Below are positions 1 through 8,782 of a stretch of 42,852 nucleotides of DNA, one piece after another (position 1 is the stretch's first letter; every line of letters begins with the position of its first letter). The stretch spans positions 1-42,852 of the forward strand of contig CAINBI010000067.1 in NCBI GenBank assembly GCA_903846555.1, in the 5' to 3' direction. This DNA is from an uncultured Pseudomonadota bacterium (GTDB taxonomy: Bacteria; Pseudomonadota; Gammaproteobacteria; Burkholderiales; Methylophilaceae). The notes below the pieces were generated by a model. The model saw nothing but the letters and a program-made list of their open reading frames with translations, was not told where the DNA came from and did not search any database. The position numbers and the translations under genes were made by a program.

Positions 1-2
1 CC

Positions 3-47
3 GCGATTTGCAATGTTGCTTCGCGGCGAGGGCGCCGCTCCTACATC
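3..47. repeat. REP-like palindromic element, half copy (direct repeat of 545-589)
   Basis: gcgatttgcaatgttgcttcgcggcgagggcgccgctcctacatc is identical over 45 bp to 545-589; it may continue beyond the window start. Confidence 0.85.
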
Positions 48-487
48 CAAATGGCATCCCAATGCGGGTAATCTCCTACCTTTTCCACCAAGCCAGCACG
101 TACTGGGTTAGCAATAATATAACGCGCAATAGCCTGAATATCTTCATCTTTTCGTATGGCATGGTCATGGTAGCCTTTTTGCCAAATTGCCCTACCCACA
201 CCGTGCGCACTTGCTGATTTAATTGTTTGCATCAGGCTTGATAATGACTGCTCCTGATTAAGCTGAAAAAGCCAATGAAGATGGTCTGGCATGATCACGA
301 AGGTTAGTGTATTGCTATGCTGCAATTCATCCGACTTTTTTAGGATACTAATCATTAACCGCGCTCTTTGGAGGTTCTCAAATATTGGTGCGCGGTTTAG
401 AGTTGTGGTTGTTACGTGGTAAATCTGGTTCGCTTCTGAATAGCGACCTTTGCGTAAATTTTTTTGATGTGGATTTTGATCTGGCAT
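41..487 (-). CDS. REP-associated tyrosine transposase (RAYT; IS200-like Y1 transposase family)
   Basis: 148 aa with HUH motif (PDHLHW), YHDHAIRKDEDIQAIARYIIANPVRAGLV signature; flanked by REP-like palindromes. Confidence 0.9.
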   Translation of the reverse strand: MPDQNPHQKNLRKGRYSEANQIYHVTTTTLNRAPIFENLQRARLMISILKKSDELQHSNTLTFVIMPDHLHWLFQLNQEQSLSSLMQTIKSASAHGVGRAIWQKGYHDHAIRKDEDIQAIARYIIANPVRAGLVEKVGDYPHWDAIWM

Positions 488-523
488 AGATACAATGTTA
501 TCGTAAATTTACAATGTTACGAC

Positions 524-587
524 TGTAGGAGCGGCGCCCTCGCGGCGATTTGCAATGTTGCTTCGCGGCGAGGGCGCCGCTCCTACA
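524..587. repeat. REP-like imperfect palindrome next to the RAYT gene and lysS 3' end
   Basis: TGTAGGAGCGGCGCCCTCGCGGCGA (524-548) pairs with TCGCGGCGAGGGCGCCGCTCCTACA (563-587) with one mismatch. Confidence 0.9.
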
Positions 588-592
588 TCAAG

Positions 593-2131
593 TTAACTTT
601 CGGCGCGCATGTGCGGAAATAAAATCACATCACGAATACTGGCGCTATCGGTAATCATCATCACTAAACGGTCTATACCAATGCCGCATCCGCCTGCTGG
701 TGGCATACCATATTCTAAGGCGCGAATAAAATCTGCATCGTAGAACATGGCTTCATGGTCGCCCGCTTCTTTGGCTTTCATTTGCGCGTGGAAGCGTGCG
801 GCTTGATCTTCTGCATCGTTAAGCTCACTGAAGCCATTGGCAATTTCGCGCCCGCAGATAAACAACTCAAAACGCTCGGTGATTTCTGGGTTTGCGTCTG
901 AGGCACGCGCTAAGGGTGAAACCTCCACTGGGTAATCAATAATGTAGGTGGGCTCCCACAATTGGCTTTCGGCAGTTTCTTCAAATAGCGCTAATTGCAA
1001 TGCGCCCAAACCCGCATGGTCGAATGGTTTAGTGCCGTGTTTTAGAATTTCTGCACGTAAAAAAGCGGCATCATTTAACTGCTCTAAAGTATAAACTGGG
1101 GCATATTTTTGAATAGCGCCAACAATGGTTAAGCGTTGAAACGGTTTGCTTAAATCCAACTCACGGCCTTGATATTCCAATACAGCAGTGCCGCGCGCAG
1201 CAATGGCAGCGATACGAATACAGTTTTCAGTAAAATCCATCAGCCATTGGTAATCGGTATACGCTGCATAAAATTCCATCATGGTGAATTCTGGATTATG
1301 GCGAACGCTTAAGCCTTCATTACGGAAATTACGGTTCACTTCAAACACACGCTCAAAACCGCCAACCACTAGGCGCTTTAAATATAACTCTGGCGCAATA
1401 CGCATATACATTTGCATGTCTAAGGCGTTGTGATGCGTGATAAATGGCTTGGCTGATGCGCCACCAGGAATCGGGTGCAACATCGGCGTTTCGACTTCTA
1501 AGAATTCATTGGCTATCATGAAGTTACGAATCGCTGAAACCACTTTACTACGTGCTACAAAAGTCGCACGCGTTTGTTCACTGGTAATTAAATCGACATA
1601 ACGCTGGCGATATTTCACTTCTTGATCTTGCAAGCCGTGGAATTTTTCTGGCAAGGGGCGTAATGATTTTGTCAGCAAACGAATTTTAGTGACTTTAATT
1701 GAAAGTTCGCCAGTTTTGGTTTTAAACAAATGACCTGTTGCGCCTAAAAAGTCGCCTAAATCCCAATGTTTAAATTGCTCGTAAAGCTCTTCACCAATCG
1801 CATCTTTAGCCACATAAAGCTGAATGCGGCTACCGGCGTTGTCGCCGCTACCATCTTGAATGGTGGCAAAACTGGCTTTACCCATCACGCGTTTTAGCAT
1901 CATGCGACCTGCTACTACCACATTGACTGGCTCTGCCTCAAACGCTTCATTTTCTTTTGTCGCATGCGCTGCCGCTAAGTCTGCGGCTTTATGTTGCGGT
2001 TTAAAATCATTAGGAAAAGCCGCGCCGCCGTTAGCTTTTGCGTCTACACGTATCGCTTTAAGCTTTTCACGGCGCTCGGCGATAACGTGGTTTTCGTCAA
2101 TTTGTGGTAAATCACTCTGGTCTGTCATCAT
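593..2131 (-). CDS. lysS: Lysyl-tRNA synthetase, class II
   Basis: 512 aa; [68 protein letters not shown] motifs. Confidence 0.97.
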   Translation of the reverse strand: MMTDQSDLPQIDENHVIAERREKLKAIRVDAKANGGAAFPNDFKPQHKAADLAAAHATKENEAFEAEPVNVVVAGRMMLKRVMGKASFATIQDGSGDNAGSRIQLYVAKDAIGEELYEQFKHWDLGDFLGATGHLFKTKTGELSIKVTKIRLLTKSLRPLPEKFHGLQDQEVKYRQRYVDLITSEQTRATFVARSKVVSAIRNFMIANEFLEVETPMLHPIPGGASAKPFITHHNALDMQMYMRIAPELYLKRLVVGGFERVFEVNRNFRNEGLSVRHNPEFTMMEFYAAYTDYQWLMDFTENCIRIAAIAARGTAVLEYQGRELDLSKPFQRLTIVGAIQKYAPVYTLEQLNDAAFLRAEILKHGTKPFDHAGLGALQLALFEETAESQLWEPTYIIDYPVEVSPLARASDANPEITERFELFICGREIANGFSELNDAEDQAARFHAQMKAKEAGDHEAMFYDADFIRALEYGMPPAGGCGIGIDRLVMMITDSASIRDVILFPHMRAES

Positions 2132-2136
2132 GTTGT

Positions 2137-2574
2137 CTACTTATTAAAATAATGGGTAATCAAGCCTAATTTTTTTGCCGCCTCAAACATTTCAGTATCA
2201 GCGGTGGCTATTTGTGGAATATTGTGTGACTTAGTTATGGTTAAATGCACCGCATCTAAACTCCTTAGCGGCAAAGGCGTAAGTTGCTCTATCAAAAGTT
2301 TGGCGTCTCTAAAAATTGAATTTGAAAGCGCCACTTTTTCAAACCATTGGCCCTGAATTTGCTCGGCTAATGCGTGCATCGCTTTTAGACGGTAATCCTC
2401 GGTAATTTTACCACTGCGCTGAATACGTCTGAGTGTGCAATCGAATTCTAAAACCACCAAATCACTGAGTACATAACTCAGCTTTTGTTCAAAGAATACA
2501 TCTACTTGACTGGAGTTTTTCTCTTCGATAAACCATTTAATTAAAACACTGGTGTCAACATAAACGGCATCCAT
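2137..2574 (-). CDS. PIN-domain toxin (VapC-like)
   Basis: Start revised to [18 protein letters not shown]-type acidic residues in [24 protein letters not shown] and ATADTEM; located directly after an antitoxin-like gene. Confidence 0.85.
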   Translation of the reverse strand: MDAVYVDTSVLIKWFIEEKNSSQVDVFFEQKLSYVLSDLVVLEFDCTLRRIQRSGKITEDYRLKAMHALAEQIQGQWFEKVALSNSIFRDAKLLIEQLTPLPLRSLDAVHLTITKSHNIPQIATADTEMFEAAKKLGLITHYFNK

Positions 2575-2575
2575 A

Positions 2576-2815
2576 TTAAGCGTTACGCTCTTCCTGAATA
2601 TAAACGTCCGTCCCTTCTTGTAACATTGGCATTTGCTCACGTAGCCACTTCATGCTTATAGGCTTGCGTTTTAGCAGCGCTACTGGCGCTTCATAAGGGA
2701 CAACCCGCGCAAACGGCTTGCCGTGATTGGTTAAAATCACCTCGCCGGCTTCTAACAAAGCCTCTGCCAATACGCCACTACTGGCTCGAATATCGCGCAT
2801 TCCTAATGTTTTCAT
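2576..2815 (-). CDS. Phd/YefM-type antitoxin (VapB-like)
   Basis: MKTLGMRDIRASSGVLAEALLEAGEVILTNHGKPFARVVPYE; AGGAG upstream of the ATG at 2815; stop 1 nt before the toxin start. Confidence 0.85.
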   Translation of the reverse strand: MKTLGMRDIRASSGVLAEALLEAGEVILTNHGKPFARVVPYEAPVALLKRKPISMKWLREQMPMLQEGTDVYIQEERNA

Positions 2816-2845
2816 GATTTGCTCCTTAATCACAAACAAGCGCTA

Positions 2846-2875
2846 TTGTGACACAATTTTTTAAATGTGTCACAA
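2846..2875. promoter_or_regulatory. Perfect inverted repeat TTGTGACACA-N10-TGTGTCACAA, candidate TA operator
   Basis: Arms at 2846-2855 and 2866-2875, about 30-60 nt upstream of the antitoxin start, overlapping the 3' end of the jetD-like gene. Confidence 0.6.
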
Positions 2876-4051
2876 ATACCCCTCTTGTTCACCTTTTTGC
2901 TGGTTTGCAAACATGTAATCGGCCAAATATTTTAGTTCAGCGGGTAAATCTTGTTTTAACAACCCAGCAAGCTGTTGTTGGTCAAATTCAGAAAGTGATT
3001 TCTTGTTAGGGATATTTTGCAGTCCTACCACATCCATCTGCCAAGCCCTTGCTACTTGCCCTGCATCACACCATAAGTTTATCACGCTTAATGCAATGGC
3101 AATCCCAGCTGGGTCTGGGTCGCAGGCTACTTTTGCTGGTGCTGGAGCCACATTAATTAAATGTGTAATTGCATCTTTCCACCAATTTGGCGGATAGCCT
3201 GGCAACCAAATTACGCCTTCATTGGCTTGCCGATTGCGTGCCACACGCTCAAAGCTAGTGCGGTTTTCTACCAACATCCAAGACGTCACTGTGCTGTTTG
3301 CAGTCTGTATACTTTTTATGGTTGCTGGCGTAAGTGCGGCGAAATCTGGCATTACGTCCAAATGAATATCGCCTCGCGTTGTTTGTAAATGCAAATCGGC
3401 AGAAATGTATAGTAAAGGCGTGTGTCGCTCTATATTGAATTCTGCCAAATCAAAATGTGCGTCTAACCAAACCCATTCTGTCTGACTGATTTCTTTAGTG
3501 GCTGCGCGGGCAAATAGCGAAAAGTCTCGGTACGTTCCGACACGCTCATCTGCCGACCAAGCCAGTAAAGACCGCACCAGCATAGCACGAGCAATGGCGC
3601 GGCTTGTGGGCATAGAATCTAAAGCACTAAGGGCAGTTAGTAATGGCGCGATATTTTCTGACTCTGCTTGCAAAACTGCACGCAAGCGTTGCCATTGCAG
3701 CGCGACCTCATCGTTATCAGGCAAGCCCAGTTGTTGACGCAAGGTCTTTTGCTCGCGTAATTCCACACGATACGGCCACCAATCGCCATGCTTACGCGCT
3801 TCATCCACCACCGCCCAGCCATTGTTTAAAAGCCAATCTAATAAGGTTTCTGCTGTGGTTTTATTGGCTAAACCCGCTTTTTTAATCAGTGTTTCCCAGC
3901 GGCTATTACCACCAAGTCGCAGCCATTGCACTAATAAATCGCGCCATTCGGTAGGGATAGTAGCAAGTGAAGCAGGCGTAACGTCCGCATAACGCCTACG
4001 TTTTTTTGCTAAGCGTAGCTTATCGAGATACTCGATGTTCAATGCTATCAA
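2870..4051 (-). CDS. jetD: JetD/MksG-like protein (TOPRIM-type putative nuclease subunit of a Wadjet-like system)
   Basis: 393 aa, TTG start abutting the jetC stop; C-terminal WMLVENRTSFE and VACDPDPAGIAIAL resemble the TOPRIM E / DxDPxG motifs of JetD/Topo VIA-Spo11; fourth gene of the operon. Confidence 0.7.
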   Translation of the reverse strand: MIALNIEYLDKLRLAKKRRRYADVTPASLATIPTEWRDLLVQWLRLGGNSRWETLIKKAGLANKTTAETLLDWLLNNGWAVVDEARKHGDWWPYRVELREQKTLRQQLGLPDNDEVALQWQRLRAVLQAESENIAPLLTALSALDSMPTSRAIARAMLVRSLLAWSADERVGTYRDFSLFARAATKEISQTEWVWLDAHFDLAEFNIERHTPLLYISADLHLQTTRGDIHLDVMPDFAALTPATIKSIQTANSTVTSWMLVENRTSFERVARNRQANEGVIWLPGYPPNWWKDAITHLINVAPAPAKVACDPDPAGIAIALSVINLWCDAGQVARAWQMDVVGLQNIPNKKSLSEFDQQQLAGLLKQDLPAELKYLADYMFANQQKGEQEGYL

Positions 4052-6832
4052 TTAAGACTTCTCACGCACTAAAACACCCACACGCGGCGCCCACTGCATG
4101 TCGGCTTTCTTTTTAGAGGTGACCAGTGTGAGCATGGAGGGGTCATAGACATTCACATTATGCGTGACTGGTGTGGTGAGCAGATATTGCGCTTTGGTGG
4201 CTTGCAAAAAGCTCGCCACACGCTTGATATTAAAAATATCCAAATGCGCAAACGGCTCGTCAATAAACACAAATCCGCCTGGACGCGAATCTTCCATCAT
4301 TAACGCTACTAGCAAAATCAGCGACTTCATCACTTGCTGACCGCCAGAAGCATCACCATCATTCATGCCAGCAAAACCCTTATCATCAAAACCAAAACGC
4401 ACCACCAAACCTGCTTGCGAGAGGCTTACATCATCGGCAGATAGCATCACCGCCTCATGCTCTATGGCAATACGCGCCATATCGCCCAACATTTTTAGAT
4501 TTTTAGTATAACGCCCCACCGTGTGGCGCAATACTTTAACGTACTGCTCGCGCGCCGCATCGGTTTGGCTACGTGCCAAGTCGTTATCACGGCGACGGGC
4601 CTCTAAATCTTTGCTTTGCACGTCAAAATCTATTTTTATTTTTTTGAATAGCGCAATAATACTTTCATCTTCTTCCCACGATTCAGTTTCAAAACGGCGT
4701 TCAATTTCATCCACTTTGATATCAATGAGCTTCTCGCTCTCCCATTTTTCGGCAAGCTGTTTATTGTCACGGGCGTTTTGCCAAGCCATTGGCAATTTGC
4801 GTTTATCGTGCCGTAAACGCAACAAACGTTTAACTTGCTCGAGTCTACCTTCGCGATTTTCCTTTTCTACAATTTCACGGTCTAAACGCTCCAATTGTGT
4901 TGAGTATGTTTGCAACGCGCTTTTTGCATCACTCAAGCTTCCTTCAAGTTGTTTTCTCGCTTCAGTCGCGGCATAAGACTTTTCACCAATAATGCTGCGC
5001 TCGCTGACTAAAATCTCGTATTGCGCCCGCGCTTCGGCAAACTCGGCACTACGGCTGGCGAGCTGCACGGTTGCATCTACGCCCGCTAAACGCGCTTTAA
5101 TGGTTTGAATGTCGGCATTAATTGGCTTTAACTTATCCAGTAAACCTCTCGATTGCTTTTGCACATCGGCTAATTGCGTACGTAAAGCATCTATGCGCGC
5201 ACGACCAAAACGCGGTTGCTCTGGTGCCGCAAAGCGCCCGCCGCGCCGTTCGCGCAAATAGCCTTGCCTAGTCACCCAGTCTTCGCTACGCGGCAAGCCC
5301 GCACCCACTTTGGTATCTTCTACCCGTGTGATGCCAGCCAATACGCGCGAAACCCACTCTGGCACATCGCGTGAAAATTTTACAATCTCAAGTAAGGAGC
5401 CTTTAGGTGCAAGTGGCGCTGGCGCGCGTTCTGGCACAATGTAATGGCGATATTTGAGCTGCTCGCCCAAACTTAAAGCGCGTGCTTCATCTTTTTTATC
5501 GGCCAGCAACACAATGTGCGCTGATGACGACAATACTGCCTCTACCGCTGCCTGCCAGCTGGTATCGGTAATTTCAAGTAAATCGGTCAATAAATCATGG
5601 GCAATACCTGCTTTATCTAAAGCTTGTCTGAAGTTTGCCACATCATGCGGGTCGGCACGTTTGCCATTGGCTAAGTTTTCTAAAGTTTCATTGAGTTGAG
5701 TTTCTTGCCCACTAAAGCCTGCTATTTGTTGGCGCAAAATATCTCGCTGGTTTTCTAAAGCATCTAAATTTTTGCTATCTTTCGTGCTGTCTCCACCAGT
5801 TTCATTGGCTTGTTTCAGCAAAGCGTCTTGCTGCTCAACGACTTTTTTCCAGCCGCCTATCTCTTCATTGATTTTGTTTAACTGCTTATTAACGTTATTT
5901 TCTAGACCATCCGCAATTTGTTTACGTGTTTCAAATTCTGCAATTTCAGCTTGCTTTTGAGCTTGTAAACTTTTCACAACTACGCGCTCTTGCCGTTTGA
6001 CAAACCAATCGCGCTTTGATGCCTTTAACGTATTTCTGGCACGCTCAGATTCTTCAGTGAGCGCATGAAACGCTAAGCGTGGTTTAAATTCACTCACTAG
6101 CACGGCGCGCTCTTGGTTTAAATTTTTCCATTCCACATAACGATTCACCCGCGTTTCCACCGCTTGCAAGTGATTTTCTTGTGCTTTCAGATTGTTTTCC
6201 GTGTCTTGCAGTTCACGCGCAGTTTGATCTTGATGATGCCGCGCTTCTTGGTAGCGTGTGAGCACTTCTTCATCGCCGAATACTTCAAACACTAGCTTGA
6301 GCAATTCACGTTCTGAAAGTTCGCACAACTTGTCGGTTTGACCCTGCTCTAGTGACAGCACCTTGGCAATGGCTGGCGACAGGCCAGCCGCGTGTAATTG
6401 CCGCTGAAAATCTTTTACGCCAAACACTTGTCCTAAAGATTCGATTTGTTCAATGCTGACTTCGCCTTCGGCAATCCAATATTTGCGCTCCCAGTCACCG
6501 CCTTTTTTATCAATGCGGCATGCCAGCGTGATTTTATCATTGCTATAGGGCAGGCCAAATGGGCGTTTGCTACTGTTGATTGGGCGGCTGTTATCCACCA
6601 CTCCGCGTAGCCACGCGAAACTTTCGCCATTGCGGCGCACATAACGTTTGTAATCACGTTTTTTTGAGCAGTCTAAGGCTAGCAAAGTGCGTAGCGCATC
6701 TAGTAAAGTCGTTTTACCTGAACCGTTGGGACCAACTATGGTGACAATAGACGCATCAAGCGGCACGGTAAAACGTTGCCAGTAATCCCAGTTAACGACC
6801 TCTAAGTTGGTGAGCCTAAACATCGGATGCAT
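4052..6832 (-). CDS. jetC: JetC/MksF-like SMC ATPase
   Basis: 926 aa; Walker A GPNGSGKTT; coiled-coil arms around a hinge-like segment (about residues 400-545); DASGGQQVMKSLI signature; Walker B FVFIDEPFAHLD. Start may be the second Met (6823). Confidence 0.85.
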   Translation of the reverse strand: MHPMFRLTNLEVVNWDYWQRFTVPLDASIVTIVGPNGSGKTTLLDALRTLLALDCSKKRDYKRYVRRNGESFAWLRGVVDNSRPINSSKRPFGLPYSNDKITLACRIDKKGGDWERKYWIAEGEVSIEQIESLGQVFGVKDFQRQLHAAGLSPAIAKVLSLEQGQTDKLCELSERELLKLVFEVFGDEEVLTRYQEARHHQDQTARELQDTENNLKAQENHLQAVETRVNRYVEWKNLNQERAVLVSEFKPRLAFHALTEESERARNTLKASKRDWFVKRQERVVVKSLQAQKQAEIAEFETRKQIADGLENNVNKQLNKINEEIGGWKKVVEQQDALLKQANETGGDSTKDSKNLDALENQRDILRQQIAGFSGQETQLNETLENLANGKRADPHDVANFRQALDKAGIAHDLLTDLLEITDTSWQAAVEAVLSSSAHIVLLADKKDEARALSLGEQLKYRHYIVPERAPAPLAPKGSLLEIVKFSRDVPEWVSRVLAGITRVEDTKVGAGLPRSEDWVTRQGYLRERRGGRFAAPEQPRFGRARIDALRTQLADVQKQSRGLLDKLKPINADIQTIKARLAGVDATVQLASRSAEFAEARAQYEILVSERSIIGEKSYAATEARKQLEGSLSDAKSALQTYSTQLERLDREIVEKENREGRLEQVKRLLRLRHDKRKLPMAWQNARDNKQLAEKWESEKLIDIKVDEIERRFETESWEEDESIIALFKKIKIDFDVQSKDLEARRRDNDLARSQTDAAREQYVKVLRHTVGRYTKNLKMLGDMARIAIEHEAVMLSADDVSLSQAGLVVRFGFDDKGFAGMNDGDASGGQQVMKSLILLVALMMEDSRPGGFVFIDEPFAHLDIFNIKRVASFLQATKAQYLLTTPVTHNVNVYDPSMLTLVTSKKKADMQWAPRVGVLVREKS

Positions 6833-7514
6833 CCTCTAATTGCGTATAATCTCTTTCAATATGATCTTCATTAGCTTCTTGTAAAGCTGCAACGCTGATT
6901 TGTGTACGAATTAAATCGCCCATTGCGCCGTTAATAATTCGCGGTGCCATTTCAGCATAATCAAACACTAAATCTAATAAAGGCCCCTCACAAATCACTT
7001 TGTTGCGACGCTCAATTAAGCCTAAACGAGATAACTGCGGCAACATAAAGTTAATGCGGCCTTTGCCCCCCAATAATTTGCCAAAATCTTCCAGCAACAC
7101 ATTTTCGGGTATTCCGCGCGAAATACTCTCGCCCACGGCCTTAACGATATTGCCAAACATGTCACCTTGCCCATTTCCTTCCTCACGCCCCAGTTGGCGT
7201 TCTCGCTTGGGTAAAATAATCAACGCCCATAACACCACCAGTAAGGCAATAGCATCTTTTGGTAAGCCAATATTACTTGCTTGCCATTGCGCGCCATCGT
7301 CAAACACTGCGGCTTCGGTGTCGCGCAATAAGGCCACAGCCACATGTGCGGCAAATGGGTGGTCTAGCAAGCGCATGCCACAGGCGGCTAAATTGGCTTC
7401 CACTTCTTGGCGAAAGCTTAAGTCGACTAATAGCTTACGTACTGCGCTGTCATCTCGCGGTAAATAACGGTTGGCTAAGAGTTTAGCTGTGAATTGTTGC
7501 GAACTAAGTTCCAT
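6816..7514 (-). CDS. jetB: JetB/MksE-like condensin accessory (KITE-type) subunit
   Basis: 232 aa between the kleisin-like and SMC genes, overlapping jetC; winged-helix-like C-terminal region (LPQLSRLGLIERRNKVICEGPLLDLVFDY). Confidence 0.65.
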   Translation of the reverse strand: MELSSQQFTAKLLANRYLPRDDSAVRKLLVDLSFRQEVEANLAACGMRLLDHPFAAHVAVALLRDTEAAVFDDGAQWQASNIGLPKDAIALLVVLWALIILPKRERQLGREEGNGQGDMFGNIVKAVGESISRGIPENVLLEDFGKLLGGKGRINFMLPQLSRLGLIERRNKVICEGPLLDLVFDYAEMAPRIINGAMGDLIRTQISVAALQEANEDHIERDYTQLEDASDV

Positions 7515-7515
7515 C

Positions 7516-8778
7516 TTATCTGCTCTCTAATGGCTGAATTATGCCCGTGCTAATGTAGGCAATTTCATTTTGATTAACTGCTTGTAAAGTGGCGGTATCT
7601 GTAAGCGCAACCACTACGGGTTGCCCAGCCAGGGCCGCTAAATCGACATCAACATTGGTCTCGCCCAAAAAAGTAAGCAGCGAATAACGATAAGATGCTG
7701 AGCTAAAGTCGCCGCCGACTACAATATCCGCCAATGAAACGCTGCGTTCTATGCGCGCCAACATATTATTTAAGCCTTGCAACTGCGGAGGATATTCAAA
7801 TAGCACATCTTGCGCCACTTCCACTTCGACTGGCGGAGGCATGACGGATATTTTTTTATCCACCATATCGCGCTCTAAAAAGGCTTCAGCAATATCCAGC
7901 ATCACGTCTGGCAAGACAAATAAAGATTCTGGTACTTGTGCGATATTTTCTGCGCTTAAATCGGCTAGCTTTGTAATGCTTTGTACTTTTAGCCAAGCCG
8001 CTAGTTCAGAAGAACTCAAACCACCGTCAGATAACATCACACGTTGCCGTGCAATTTTTGCAAGCTCTTGTTGAAACACAGAAGTCATGCGCATCATGCG
8101 TGATTGACTATCGCCAATTTTTTGCGCGATGCGCCAACTTGCATCATCAGCAAAGCCATTTTCGCCTAAGTTTTTCAGAATTTCCGTGCCGCGTTCCATC
8201 CATTTTTGCGCGTTGCCTAAACGACTTTGTGCGGCTTTTAATTTAAATTCAGAGCCAGATTGCACTGCGAGTGAGAAAAAACTTTCAAGCTCATTTAAGT
8301 GCGCCAATAAATTAGTAAGGGTTTCTGCATTTAATTGCCCTACAGCATCACCCGCCGCAATTTGTGAGAACAAATAGCCTAACTCATCATCTTGGCTACC
8401 AAAACTCACCAAGTTTGACAGGGCGGCCAATATCATGCGTGCCAAGCTAGAGAGTTGATACAACCGGCGTTCACTATCCCAAAGCAATAAATCATGCTCT
8501 CGCAGGCGTTTAAGTACGGTTTCTAACTTGGTGTTATCAATATAACTAAGGTGATTTTGCAGTTGTTGTGACGTCCACTCTGGCGCATCTGATCGACCAG
8601 CAATTTCACGCAGTATCGCAAGGCGTATCATCACCTCTTCACTACCACCACGGAACAGAGCAATTAACGCATGAATCACATTGGCTGATTGCAACAACGG
8701 AAACAGTGCATCTACATCACGCGGTAAGATGCCTGGTGATAAAAAATCTTGAAAAGCGTTAGCATCCACGTCAGCCAA
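7516..8778 (-). CDS. jetA: JetA/MksB-like (MukF-type kleisin) subunit
   Basis: 420 aa, TTG start preceded by GGGAG; N-terminal winged-helix-like segment, helical middle; first gene of the condensin-like operon, 4 nt after the prfB stop. Confidence 0.65.
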   Translation of the reverse strand: MADVDANAFQDFLSPGILPRDVDALFPLLQSANVIHALIALFRGGSEEVMIRLAILREIAGRSDAPEWTSQQLQNHLSYIDNTKLETVLKRLREHDLLLWDSERRLYQLSSLARMILAALSNLVSFGSQDDELGYLFSQIAAGDAVGQLNAETLTNLLAHLNELESFFSLAVQSGSEFKLKAAQSRLGNAQKWMERGTEILKNLGENGFADDASWRIAQKIGDSQSRMMRMTSVFQQELAKIARQRVMLSDGGLSSSELAAWLKVQSITKLADLSAENIAQVPESLFVLPDVMLDIAEAFLERDMVDKKISVMPPPVEVEVAQDVLFEYPPQLQGLNNMLARIERSVSLADIVVGGDFSSASYRYSLLTFLGETNVDVDLAALAGQPVVVALTDTATLQAVNQNEIAYISTGIIQPLESR

Positions 8779-8782
8779 AGTT

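Noticed and set aside
8-217. Plus-strand 69-aa ORF at the window start
   Set aside because: Antisense to the well-supported RAYT gene; no recognisable domain.
4052-6832. Considered housekeeping Smc or Rad50/Lamassu-type SMC
   Set aside because: Operon context with kleisin-like, small winged-helix-like and TOPRIM-like genes fits JetABCD/MksBEFG better; no zinc-hook CxxC in the centre. A phylogeny is still needed.
4521-7486. Several plus-strand ORFs (e.g. 4521-4976, 5454-5699, 7000-7467) opposite the SMC operon
   Set aside because: Antisense shadow ORFs with low-complexity Ser/Leu-rich composition and no motifs.
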